A DNA stretch of 64,000 bases from Mycolicibacterium septicum DSM 44393. GTDB taxonomy: Bacteria > Actinomycetota > Actinomycetes > Mycobacteriales > Mycobacteriaceae. The notes beneath the pieces were generated by a model. It ran no database searches and was not told where the DNA came from. It worked only from the letters and a program-made list of their open reading frames with translations. How positions within the stretch are numbered: the stretch's first letter is position 1; every line of letters starts with the position of its first letter. The translations under genes and the position numbers were made by a program. Location of the stretch: contig NZ_HG322951.1 of assembly GCF_000455325.1 (NCBI RefSeq), positions 3,397,904 to 3,461,903 of the forward strand, given 5' to 3'. Shown in pieces: positions 1 to 7,534 of the stretch.

Positions 1-1
1 C

Positions 2-2410
2 AACGACGGCATCACCTACATCCAGGTGGACCGCCACGGGGAGGTGGTCACCGACGGCGACGGGACCGCGGTGCCGGGTCCCTGGCGTCTCGACGCCCTG
101 CCGCTGGTCGTCTCGGCCGAGGACTGGGACGGCCTGGAATCGGGTCTGGTGCAGCGTTCCCGGCTGCTGGACGCGGTTCTCGCCGATCTGTACGGGGCCC
201 GTCGCTCGATCACCAGCGGGGTGCTGCCCGCCCAGCTGCTGTTCGCCCACCCCGGGTATCTGCGCGCCGCCCGCGGCATCGTGGTGCCCGGGCGTCATCA
301 ACTGTTCCTGCACGGCTGCGACATCAGCCGCGACGACGAGGGTGCCTTCGTCGTCAACGCGGACTGGACGCAGGCGCCGTCGGGTGCCGGCTACGCGCTG
401 GCCGACCGACGCGTCATCGCCCATGCGGCACCCGACCTCTACGAGCGGATCGGCCCGCGGCCGGCCTCGCCCTGGGCGCAGGCGCTGCGCCTGGCGCTGC
501 TCGATGCGGCGCCCGAGGCCGCCGAGGAGCCCGTGGTGGTGGTGCTCAGCCCCGGTATCCATTCCGAGACCGCCTTCGACCAGGCGTACCTGGCCGGCGT
601 GCTCGGCTTCCCACTCGTGGAGAGTGCCGATCTCGTGGTCCGCGACGGCACGCTGTGGATGCGGTCGCTGGGCACCCTCAAACGCGTCGATGTGGTGTTG
701 CGCCGCGTCGACGCCGATTACATGGACCCGCTCGACCTGCGCCCCGATTCGCGGCTCGGCGTGGTCGGCCTGGTCGAGGTGTTGCGCCGTGGTGCGGTGA
801 CGGTGGTCAACACGCTCGGCAGCGGAATCCTGGAAAGTCCGGGTCTGGCACGGTTTTTGCCGCAGTTGGCCGAGCTGCTGCTCGACGAGACGCCGCAGCT
901 GACGACCGCTCCGATGTACTGGGGCGGCATCGACATCGAGCGCTCCCATCTGCTCACCAAGCTGTCCTCGCTGTTGATCAGACCGGTGAGCGGCGGGGAG
1001 ACCATCGTCGGGCCGACGCTGTCGGCGGCGGCCCGCGAGAATCTGGCGGCACGTATCGAGGCCGAACCAGGGGATTGGATCGGGCAGGAACTGCCTCAGT
1101 TCTCCACCGCACCAACCGATTACCGGGCCAGGGGGTTGTCCGCCGGTAACGTCGGCATGCGGTTGTTCACGGTGGCCCAACGTGGCGGGTATGCCCCTAT
1201 GATCGGCGGCCTCGGCTACGTGGTCGCCCCGGGACACGCCGCTTACCGGATGAACACCCTTGCCGCCAAGGATGTCTGGGTGCGCACACCGCAGCGGGTC
1301 ACCGCCGAGCGTGCCCCGGTGGTGTCGGTCGAGCTGGTGGCTCCCGGCACGATCCCCAGCTCCACCCGGGCGGTCAGCTCGCCCCGTGTGCTCTCGGACC
1401 TGTTCTGGATGGGGCGCTACGCCGAACGCGCCGAGGGCACGGCCCGGTTGCTCACCGTCACCCGGGAGCGCTACCACGAGTTCCGCTACCGCCCGGATCT
1501 CGAAGAGAGCCAGTGCGTTCCGGTGCTGTTGGCAGCACTCGGCTCGATCACGGGCACCGATACCGGCGACACCGACGACGACCACGAGATGATCGCGATC
1601 GCCCCGGCCACCCTGTGGTCGGCCACCGCAGACCGGCACCGGCCGGGCTCGCTCGCCCAATCGGTCGAGCGCCTCGCGCTGGCCGCACGGTCGGTGCGCG
1701 ACCAGATGTCCAACGACACCTGGATGGTGTTGGCCGGGGTCGAACGCGCGGTGCTGCGGCCGTCGGCTGCTCCGCCCGAGTCGCCGACCGCCGCGGATCT
1801 CTACCTCGCCAACGCGCACAGCCAGACCCTGGCCGGAATGCTGGCGCTGTCCGGGGTGGCCGCGGAGTCGATGGTGCAGGACATCGGCTGGACCATGATG
1901 GATCTCGGTAAGCGCATCGAGCGGGGTCTGGCGCTGACCGCGCTGCTGCGCGCCACCCTGACGACGATGCGCAGCGCCGACGCCGAGCGCGCGGTGACCG
2001 AGTCGGCCCTGGTGGCCTGTGAATCGTCGGTGATCTACCGGCGGCGCAATCCCGGCCAGATCAAGATCGCGGCGATCGCCGAACTGGTGTTGTTCGATGC
2101 GGAGAACCCCAGATCGTTGATCTACCAACTGGAGCGGATCCGGACCGGCCTCAAGACCCTGCCCGGATCGTCGGGCTCGTCGCGTTCGGAACGTCTGGTC
2201 GACGAACTGGCCACCCGGTTGCGCCGGCTCGACCCGGCCGATCTCGAGGAGGTCACCGGCGAGGGGACCCGCGCCGAGTTGGCTGCCCTGCTCGAGGGCA
2301 TGCATGTCGGCCTGCGGGACCTGTCCGGCGTGATCACCGCGGCTCACCTGTCCCTGCCCGGCGGCATGCAACCGCTGTGGGGACCTGACGAACGGCGGGT
2401 GGTGCCGTGA
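2..2410 (+). CDS. Circularly permuted ATP-grasp / alpha-E domain fusion protein (5' end outside window)
   Basis: The reading frame is open to the window edge, so the N-terminus is missing; about 802 residues are visible. The first ~450 residues match the circularly permuted type 2 ATP-grasp family (old DUF404/DUF407), with blocks such as NTLGSGILESPGLARFLP and the turn SAGNVGMRLFTV. From about nt 1370 an alpha-E domain (DUF403) begins with LSDLFWMGRYAERAEGTARLL-type sequence and runs to the end. The fusion resembles M. tuberculosis Rv2567. The family is predicted to be a peptide or amide ligase acting with transglutaminase-like proteins; no substrate is known. It overlaps the next gene by 4 nt (GTGA), which indicates translational coupling. 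Confidence 0.9.
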   Translation, partial: NDGITYIQVDRHGEVVTDGDGTAVPGPWRLDALPLVVSAEDWDGLESGLVQRSRLLDAVLADLYGARRSITSGVLPAQLLFAHPGYLRAARGIVVPGRHQLFLHGCDISRDDEGAFVVNADWTQAPSGAGYALADRRVIAHAAPDLYERIGPRPASPWAQALRLALLDAAPEAAEEPVVVVLSPGIHSETAFDQAYLAGVLGFPLVESADLVVRDGTLWMRSLGTLKRVDVVLRRVDADYMDPLDLRPDSRLGVVGLVEVLRRGAVTVVNTLGSGILESPGLARFLPQLAELLLDETPQLTTAPMYWGGIDIERSHLLTKLSSLLIRPVSGGETIVGPTLSAAARENLAARIEAEPGDWIGQELPQFSTAPTDYRARGLSAGNVGMRLFTVAQRGGYAPMIGGLGYVVAPGHAAYRMNTLAAKDVWVRTPQRVTAERAPVVSVELVAPGTIPSSTRAVSSPRVLSDLFWMGRYAERAEGTARLLTVTRERYHEFRYRPDLEESQCVPVLLAALGSITGTDTGDTDDDHEMIAIAPATLWSATADRHRPGSLAQSVERLALAARSVRDQMSNDTWMVLAGVERAVLRPSAAPPESPTAADLYLANAHSQTLAGMLALSGVAAESMVQDIGWTMMDLGKRIERGLALTALLRATLTTMRSADAERAVTESALVACESSVIYRRRNPGQIKIAAIAELVLFDAENPRSLIYQLERIRTGLKTLPGSSGSSRSERLVDELATRLRRLDPADLEEVTGEGTRAELAALLEGMHVGLRDLSGVITAAHLSLPGGMQPLWGPDERRVVP

Positions 2411-3324
2411 CCGAACCCAGCACGCGCTGCTACGAGATCACCCATCGCACCGTCTACCGCTACTCCGACGATGTCACCAGTTCCTACGGTCGCGGCTTTC
2501 TCACGCCCCGCGACCTGGACTGGCAGCGTTGCCTGTCCCACGAGCTGGTGATCGAACCCGAGGCGGCCGATCGTTCCACCGGCCGCGACGCGTACGGCAA
2601 CATCAGCTCGTATTTTCACATCACCGAACGTCACCGCACGCTGAGGATCACCAGCCACTCCGTGGTGGAGGTGGATCCGCCTGAACCCGAACGCTATTCA
2701 GGGGCATCGGCGCGGGCGCCGTGGGAGCTGGCCCGCCCGGTCGGCGGGGATGGCGCGCTGGCCGCCGAGTTCACCCTGGACCTGTCGCCGCCGGAAATCA
2801 CCGATGCCGTGCGCGAGTACGCCGCGCCGAGTTTCGTGCCAGGACGGCCGCTGATCGAGGTGCTGCGCGAACTGACGTCGAGGATCTATTCCGACTTCAC
2901 CTACAAGTCGGGTTCGACGACGGTGTCCACCCAGGTCGCCGAGGTGCTGGCGGCGCGCGAGGGGGTGTGCCAGGACTTCGCCAGGCTCGCCATCGCCTGC
3001 CTGCGCGCCAACGGTCTGGCCGCCAGTTACGTCTCGGGCTATCTGGCCACCGATCCGCCGCCGGGCAAGGAACGCATGATCGGGGTGGATGCCACCCATG
3101 CCTGGGCGTCAGTGTGGACGCCGCAGAACGTCTGGCTGGGAATGGATCCCACCAACGACCAGATGGTGGACGAGCGTTACATCGCGGCCGGATTCGGCCG
3201 TGATTATGCCGACGTACCCCCGTTGCGCGGCATCATCTACACGGATTCGGACAGTAGTGTGATCGAGGTGTCGGTGGACGTGGCCCCGTACCCGCCGGAT
3301 CGAGAAGGGTTGCTGCATGCGTGA
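2407..3324 (+). CDS. Transglutaminase-like cysteine peptidase
   Basis: A 305-residue protein with an N-terminal bacterial transglutaminase-like beta domain (residues ~5-90) and a catalytic transglutaminase/protease core. The triad is visible: Cys188 in EGVCQDFARLA, His231 in DATHAWASVW and Asp247 in GMDPTND. It resembles M. tuberculosis Rv2569c. No signal peptide is seen, so it is probably cytoplasmic. The GTG start overlaps the upstream ligase stop by 4 nt, and its own stop overlaps the next ORF by 8 nt, so the three genes form one operon. These proteins are predicted partners of the ATP-grasp/alpha-E ligase, cleaving or transferring peptide amides. The activity is inferred. Confidence 0.9.
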   Translation: MTEPSTRCYEITHRTVYRYSDDVTSSYGRGFLTPRDLDWQRCLSHELVIEPEAADRSTGRDAYGNISSYFHITERHRTLRITSHSVVEVDPPEPERYSGASARAPWELARPVGGDGALAAEFTLDLSPPEITDAVREYAAPSFVPGRPLIEVLRELTSRIYSDFTYKSGSTTVSTQVAEVLAAREGVCQDFARLAIACLRANGLAASYVSGYLATDPPPGKERMIGVDATHAWASVWTPQNVWLGMDPTNDQMVDERYIAAGFGRDYADVPPLRGIIYTDSDSSVIEVSVDVAPYPPDREGLLHA

Positions 3325-4342
3325 TTTCAACTGCCCCAACTGTGGCCAGCACCTGGCGTTCGAGAACTCCCTGTGCCTGTCCTGCGGCAGCGCGCTGGGG
3401 TTCTCGGTCGACGACATGGCGCTGCTGGTGATCACCGACACCGACCAGAACGGCCACGCCGGCGCGGTCGACGAGGATCAGTTTCAGCTGTGCGCCAATC
3501 TGCATCTGGCCGAGTGCAATTGGCTCGTCCGGATCGGTCAGGGCGACCAGCTGTGCGCCTCGTGCGCACTCACCCGCACCCGGCCGGCCGACACCGATAC
3601 CGCGGCGATGGCGTCGTTCGCCGAGGCGGAGCAGGCCAAGCGCCGGTTGATCGCCGAACTGCACGAACTGAAGCTGCCGATCGTCGGCCGGGATCAGGAC
3701 CCCCAGTTCGGGCTGGCGTTCGACCTGCTCTCCAGTGCAACGGACAAGGTGTTCACCGGCCACCACAACGGGGTCATCACCCTGGATCTCGCCGAAGGTG
3801 ACGATGTGCACCGCGAGCAGTTGCGGATCGCGATGGACGAGCCGTACCGCACCCTGCTGGGCCACTTCCGGCACGAGATCGGCCACTACTACTTCTATCG
3901 GTTGGTCGACCCGTCAGAGGGATACTCGGCGCGGTTCCGGGAGTTGTTCGGGGATCCGGATGCCGACTATCAGGCCGCGCTGGATCGGCACTACCAGGAC
4001 GGTCCGCCCGCGGGCTGGGAAGACGAATTCGTCTCGTCGTACGCCACCATGCACGCGGCAGAGGACTGGGCCGAGACCTTTGCGCACTACCTGCACATCC
4101 GCGACACGCTGGACACCGCGGCGGCCTTCGGATTCGCCGCGGCCGGGGCGACTTTCGAGCGGAAGATACTGGGGCCCAGCGGGTTCGACACCATCATCGA
4201 GATGTGGCTGCCACTGGCATGGTCGCTGAACATGGTGAACCGGTCGATGGGCCACGTTGACCTGTACCCGTTCGTGTTGCCTCCGGCGGTGCTGGAGAAG
4301 ATGCGGTTCGTTCACACCGTCATCGACGAGGTCACCGCCTAG
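3317..4342 (+). CDS. Zinc-ribbon putative zinc metallopeptidase
   Basis: A 341-residue protein. The N-terminus has a zinc ribbon (Cys6, Cys9, Cys20, Cys23), and a second cysteine set appears around residues 55-80 (CANLHLAECNW, CASCAL). The core has a metallopeptidase-type HEIGH motif at residues 186-190, with a later Glu-rich helix (HAAEDWAETFAHYLH) that could supply the third ligand. Length and sequence agree with M. tuberculosis Rv2568c (341 residues, recalled). The ATG start lies inside the end of the transglutaminase gene, so it is the third gene of the operon. The substrate is unknown; a role in processing products of the adjacent ligase is inferred from co-occurrence. Confidence 0.88.
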   Translation: MRDFNCPNCGQHLAFENSLCLSCGSALGFSVDDMALLVITDTDQNGHAGAVDEDQFQLCANLHLAECNWLVRIGQGDQLCASCALTRTRPADTDTAAMASFAEAEQAKRRLIAELHELKLPIVGRDQDPQFGLAFDLLSSATDKVFTGHHNGVITLDLAEGDDVHREQLRIAMDEPYRTLLGHFRHEIGHYYFYRLVDPSEGYSARFRELFGDPDADYQAALDRHYQDGPPAGWEDEFVSSYATMHAAEDWAETFAHYLHIRDTLDTAAAFGFAAAGATFERKILGPSGFDTIIEMWLPLAWSLNMVNRSMGHVDLYPFVLPPAVLEKMRFVHTVIDEVTA

Positions 4343-4354
4343 ATCGCCGGCGGG

Positions 4355-4966
4355 CTACCGGGGATCGAGGATCCCGTGGGCGAGCCGCGAGAGCGCCCCC
4401 TTGATCTGCTCGACGCTCATTCCGCGCGCCCGCTGGTGGGTGAAGCTCTCCGCCGCCAAGGGCGCCAGTAGCACATCCACCAGCGGATCCGGTTCGGCCA
4501 CACCGGCTTCCGTCAACAGGGCGCGCACATGTGCGGCCCAGAAACCGTAGGCGCCGGTGGCGAACCGGGCGCCCCCGGTCTCGGCGCCGAGTGCCAGATC
4601 GGCATGCGTATCCAGGAGTTCGGCCATCGCCGCATAGAACGCGGAGAGTCGCTCGGCCGGTGGCGCGCCCGGGCCCAGCGGTGGTTCGCCGGACAACAAC
4701 TGCTGCTGCAGCGCGCGTTCGTGTTCGTCGAGCAGCGCCTCGGCAATGGCGGCGGTGCTGGGGTAACGGCGATAGAGCGTGCCGCGCCCGACGTGGGCCG
4801 CCGTGGCGATGTGGTCCATCGTGACTGTTCGCGGGTCGCGACCGGCGAACACCGTGGCGGCTGCCGCAAGGATTTTCGCGCGGTTGCGGGCCGCGTCGGC
4901 CCGCTCCGCGCCGACCCGTCCGGTGCCGGCGTCGTCGGTCGCAAGGAGGTCTGCGCCGATGTCCAT
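4355..4966 (-). CDS. TetR/AcrR family transcriptional regulator
   Basis: A 203-residue protein with a typical TetR N-terminal helix-turn-helix at residues ~47-70 (TMDHIATAAHVGRGTLYRRYP) and a variable ligand-binding C-terminal domain. An upstream in-frame extension exists, but ATG 4966 is preferred: it gives a normal TetR length, and a TACAGT -10 box sits 6 nt upstream, consistent with a leaderless transcript. It faces the azoreductase-SMR pair across a 96-bp gap holding two palindromes, and one of them covers its own -35 region. It most likely represses itself and the divergent pair. The ligand is unknown; a quinone, azo compound or guanidinium-like cation would fit the neighbours. Confidence 0.92.
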   Translation of the reverse strand: MDIGADLLATDDAGTGRVGAERADAARNRAKILAAAATVFAGRDPRTVTMDHIATAAHVGRGTLYRRYPSTAAIAEALLDEHERALQQQLLSGEPPLGPGAPPAERLSAFYAAMAELLDTHADLALGAETGGARFATGAYGFWAAHVRALLTEAGVAEPDPLVDVLLAPLAAESFTHQRARGMSVEQIKGALSRLAHGILDPR

Positions 4967-4972
4967 CACTGC

Positions 4973-4978
4973 ACTGTA
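4973..4978 (-). promoter_or_regulatory. -10 box of leaderless tetR promoter
   Basis: TACAGT on the minus strand, 6 nt before the ATG at 4966. It matches the mycobacterial TANNNT -10 element, and the predicted transcript would begin at or next to the start codon. Confidence 0.5.
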
Positions 4979-4993
4979 GCCGATGCGGGAAAT

Positions 4994-5014
4994 AAGTGGA
5001 CGCGATGTCCGGTT
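4994..5014. promoter_or_regulatory. TetR operator 1 (palindrome)
   Basis: AAGTGGAC-N5-GTCCGGTT, a palindrome with GGAC/GTCC core arms. It lies about 35 bp upstream of the tetR start, so a bound dimer would cover that promoter. Together with operator 2 it forms a larger mirror arrangement: the outer arms AAGTGGAC and GTCCACTT are exact reverse complements, as are the inner arms GTCCGGTT and AACCGGAC. Confidence 0.7.
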
Positions 5015-5027
5015 ATCTGGAACGCTG

Positions 5028-5048
5028 AACCGGACGTAATGTCCACTT
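5028..5048. promoter_or_regulatory. TetR operator 2 (palindrome)
   Basis: AACCGGAC-N5-GTCCACTT, the mirror copy of operator 1, centred 34 bp from it (about three helical turns) and 15 bp before the azoreductase ATG. Occupancy would block transcription or early elongation towards the azoreductase gene. Confidence 0.7.
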
Positions 5049-5062
5049 ACCTGGAGGTTGTC

Positions 5063-5716
5063 ATGACCACGCTTCTTCACATCGACGCCAGTGCCCGCAA
5101 TCGCTCCGTGAGTCGCCGGATCGGCGCGGAGTTCGCCCGGTCCTGGCGGGATGCCCGTCCGGATGGCCGGTACCTCTACCGCGATGTCGCGGCCGATCCC
5201 GTGCCGTTCATCGGGGAGGGCTGGACCGAACTCTGTGACGCGGTGCTGGCGGCGGGCAGTACCGATCTGGACCGGCTCGAGGAGTTGGCGCGCACGCCGG
5301 AGCAGGCCGCGGCCTGGGCCATCGTGGAACCGCTGCTGGGTGAACTGCGCTCGGCCGACATCGTGCTGATCGCCACGCCGATGTACAACTACTCCATCCC
5401 GGCCTCGCTCAAGGCCTGGCTGGACCAGGTGACATTCCCGCGAATGTCCCTGGCGCCGAGACGGTTTGTCGTGGCTACCGCCCGAGGCGGCGCGTACTCA
5501 CCCGGCTCGCCGAAGGCGCAGTTCGACTACCAGGAACGGTTCCTGCGGGATTTCGTCGCCGGACACTACGGTGTGGCCGACACCGTGTTCATCAACGCCG
5601 AGATGGCCAACGCGCGGGTGGATCCCGCGTTGGCACGGTTTCGGTCCATGCACGACGATTCGACCGCGCAGGCTCTTGCGGCCGCTCGCACTCTCGGCAT
5701 GGAGTACGCGAAATGA
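5063..5716 (+). CDS. azoR: FMN-dependent NADH:quinone / azo oxidoreductase (AzoR-like)
   Basis: A 217-residue flavodoxin-fold protein of the AzoR family. The N-terminal beta-strand and phosphate loop read LLHIDASARNRSVSRRI, the flavin-binding motif TPMYNYSIPASLKAWLD lies near residue 110, and TARGGAYSP follows. Such enzymes reduce quinones and azo compounds by two electrons in the cytoplasm. ATG 5063 follows a good GGAGG at 5053. The ORF could extend far upstream, but that would cross both operators and the tetR promoter. Its stop overlaps the next start (ATGA), so the two genes are coupled and are likely controlled by the divergent TetR protein. Confidence 0.9.
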   Translation: MTTLLHIDASARNRSVSRRIGAEFARSWRDARPDGRYLYRDVAADPVPFIGEGWTELCDAVLAAGSTDLDRLEELARTPEQAAAWAIVEPLLGELRSADIVLIATPMYNYSIPASLKAWLDQVTFPRMSLAPRRFVVATARGGAYSPGSPKAQFDYQERFLRDFVAGHYGVADTVFINAEMANARVDPALARFRSMHDDSTAQALAAARTLGMEYAK

Positions 5717-6033
5717 GCTGGCTGGTACTGGGTTTGGCCGGGCTGGTGGAGATCGCCTGGTCGCAGAGCATCAAGCCGACCGAAGGATTCACCCGTCCGC
5801 TGCCCACGGTGGTGTGCGTCGCGGTCGGGGCGTTGTCGGTGTACCTACTGTCGTTGGCCATGCGCGGCCTGCCCGTCGGCACCGCCTATGCGGTCTTCAC
5901 CGGCATCGGCGCGGTAGGTGCCATCGCGCTCGGCGTGCTCATCCACCGTGACCCGTTGAGCGTGGGTCGGGCGCTGGCCCTGTCGATGATCGTGGGAGGG
6001 ATCGCGCTGGCCCGGTTCACGAATCCGGATTGA
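5713..6033 (+). CDS. SMR-family exporter, SugE/Gdx (guanidinium exporter) type
   Basis: A 106-residue protein with four predicted membrane helices. Glu13 in the first helix (GLVEIAWSQ) is at the position of the essential carboxylate of small multidrug resistance transporters. The conserved block RGLPVGTAYAVFTGIGAVGAI is characteristic of the SugE/Gdx branch rather than the EmrE branch. It would act as a dual-topology dimer in the cytoplasmic membrane, exchanging protons for guanidinium or small quaternary ammonium ions. It overlaps the azoreductase gene by 4 nt. No guanidine riboswitch is visible; control appears to be through the TetR operators. Confidence 0.88.
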   Translation: MSWLVLGLAGLVEIAWSQSIKPTEGFTRPLPTVVCVAVGALSVYLLSLAMRGLPVGTAYAVFTGIGAVGAIALGVLIHRDPLSVGRALALSMIVGGIALARFTNPD

Positions 6034-6613
6034 CCCCGGTGGCGGCCAGGTAGGCGCGTCCCCGCGGGGCGAGCCGGTAGCCGACGTCGAGGCTGATGGT
6101 CAGGCCCAGTCCCTTGAGCTGGCGCACCCGTCCCTTGAACCGGGGCACTTCGAGGCCGACGCGCGCCGCCAGATCCGGTGCGCGGACGGCCTCGTTGGCC
6201 GCGATCATCGCGAGGTACTGACGGGTCCACGCCCCGTCGGTGCTGGCCGCGTCCCAGCGGTCCAGCCGGTCATCGATCAGCCGGATGTCGGCGTCGGACA
6301 GCGTGTCGTCGGCAGCCAGGTCGGGCCGCTCGTCCCGAGCCAGGTACGAGACCGCGATCAGGTAGGTGTGCGCGGCCGGTCTGCGGTCGAGCTGGGCCTG
6401 CGCCGTCGCGGCATCCGGATATCCGGCGGCGCGGGCCTGCGCGGCACTCACTCGGTAATCGCCGGGGTGTTCGGTGACCGAACCGATTCGGATCGTGCCG
6501 GCCTGGGTGCGTTGGGTTCCGCCGGGCTTGGCCCGGGGCTTGTCCCAGCGACGCAGCACCAGCGAGATGGTCCCGTCGGCAATGCCATCGGCGGTCGGCC
6601 GATCTAACAGCAC
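6017..6613 (-). CDS. Conserved hypothetical protein, PUA/ASCH-like N-terminus and winged-helix-like C-terminus
   Basis: About 198 residues. The N-terminal part (IADGTISLVLRRWDKPRAK, TIRIGSV, YRVSAAQARAAGY) looks like a small ASCH/PUA-type beta-barrel, a fold often linked to RNA or nucleotides. The C-terminal ~70 residues (AARVGLEVPRFKGRVRQLKGLGL, YRLAPRGRAYL) resemble a winged-helix unit. I infer the folds by eye only. GTG 6613 is chosen because TACGAT lies 7 nt upstream (leaderless); GTG 6619 is also possible. Its 3' end overlaps the convergent smr gene by 17 nt. It is divergent from the DUF3097 gene across a 57-bp gap. Confidence 0.7.
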   Translation of the reverse strand: MLLDRPTADGIADGTISLVLRRWDKPRAKPGGTQRTQAGTIRIGSVTEHPGDYRVSAAQARAAGYPDAATAQAQLDRRPAAHTYLIAVSYLARDERPDLAADDTLSDADIRLIDDRLDRWDAASTDGAWTRQYLAMIAANEAVRAPDLAARVGLEVPRFKGRVRQLKGLGLTISLDVGYRLAPRGRAYLAATGVNPDS

Positions 6614-6620
6614 GATCACG

Positions 6621-6626
6621 ATCGTA
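6621..6626 (-). promoter_or_regulatory. -10 box for the 6613 gene
   Basis: TACGAT on the minus strand, 7 nt before GTG 6613. It overlaps a small perfect palindrome (ACGATC-AC-GATCGT, 6612-6625) that could be an operator or chance. Confidence 0.35.
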
Positions 6627-6658
6627 TGTCGCAACCCCGCTTTCGCCGCAGGCGTTCC

Positions 6659-6664
6659 TAGGAT
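6659..6664 (+). promoter_or_regulatory. -10 box of leaderless promoter for the DUF3097 gene
   Basis: TAGGAT, 6 nt before GTG 6671. This fits the TANNNT element and fixes the start codon of the gene. Confidence 0.5.
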
Positions 6665-6670
6665 CGCCGC

Positions 6671-7504
6671 GTGACTGATCGCTACGGTTCCGACATCCTG
6701 GCCCGAAATCCGCACACCCCGAAGCTGACTCGATCGACGGAGCAGCCCGCGGAGAAGGGCCTGGTCGTCGAGGATGCCCAGAGCGGTTACGTGGGCGCGG
6801 TGGTGCGGATCGAGGGCGGCCGGGTCGAACTCGAAGACCGCAGGGGCAAGGTGCGGGCTTTCCCGATGGGGCCGGGTTTCCTGCTCGACGGCAAGCCGGT
6901 GAGTCTCGTGGTGCCCAAGCGGACCGCCGCGCCGGCCCGCACGGCGTCGGGATCGGTCGCGGTATCCAATGCCAAGGCGCGGGTCGCACTGGCCAGCCGG
7001 ATCTATGTGGAAGGCCGCCACGACGCCGAGCTCGTCGAGCAGGTCTGGGGCGCCGATCTACGTATCGAAGGTGTGGTCGTCGAATACCTCGGCGGCGTCG
7101 ACGACCTGGCAGACATCGTGGCCGAGTTCGCGCCGGGACCGGGCCGCCGGCTCGGCGTTCTGGTCGATCACCTGGTGACCGGTTCCAAGGAGGCACGCAT
7201 CGCCGAGGCGGTGCGCCGTGGCCCCGGCGGTGAGCACACCCTGGTGGTCGGGCACCCGTTCGTCGACATCTGGCAGTCCGTCAAACCGGCCCGGCTGGGG
7301 ATGAAGGCCTGGCCGACCATCCCGCGCAACGTCGAGTGGAGACACGGCATCTGTGCGGCGCTGGGCTGGCCGCACCAGGACCAGGCCGACATCGCGCGGG
7401 CGTGGCAGCGGATCCGCGGCCGGGTCCGGGACTGGAACGACCTGGAGCCCGCGCTGATCGGCCGGGTCGAGGAACTGATCGACTTCGTCACCGCCCCGGC
7501 GTAG
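6671..7504 (+). CDS. DUF3097 family protein
   Basis: A 277-residue actinobacterial protein with the DUF3097 signature: the N-terminus MTDRYGSDIL, a small beta-barrel (GYVGAVVRIEGGRVELEDRRGKVRAFP), then a nuclease-like part containing YVEGRHDAELVEQVWG and LGVLVDHLVTGSKE. The acidic residues in EGRHD and VLVDH recall a Toprim-like arrangement, which I infer rather than know. It resembles the conserved mycobacterial protein found upstream of the RarA gene. Function is unknown; it is cytoplasmic, with no signal or membrane segment. Confidence 0.85.
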   Translation: MTDRYGSDILARNPHTPKLTRSTEQPAEKGLVVEDAQSGYVGAVVRIEGGRVELEDRRGKVRAFPMGPGFLLDGKPVSLVVPKRTAAPARTASGSVAVSNAKARVALASRIYVEGRHDAELVEQVWGADLRIEGVVVEYLGGVDDLADIVAEFAPGPGRRLGVLVDHLVTGSKEARIAEAVRRGPGGEHTLVVGHPFVDIWQSVKPARLGMKAWPTIPRNVEWRHGICAALGWPHQDQADIARAWQRIRGRVRDWNDLEPALIGRVEELIDFVTAPA

Positions 7505-7534
7505 TCCGTCGTGTCGGCGTGGTAAGCAGAAGGC

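Noticed and set aside
5717..6033. Guanidine riboswitch for the Gdx-like exporter
   Set aside because: The gene starts inside the azoR stop codon, leaving no room for a leader; control appears to be by the TetR operators.
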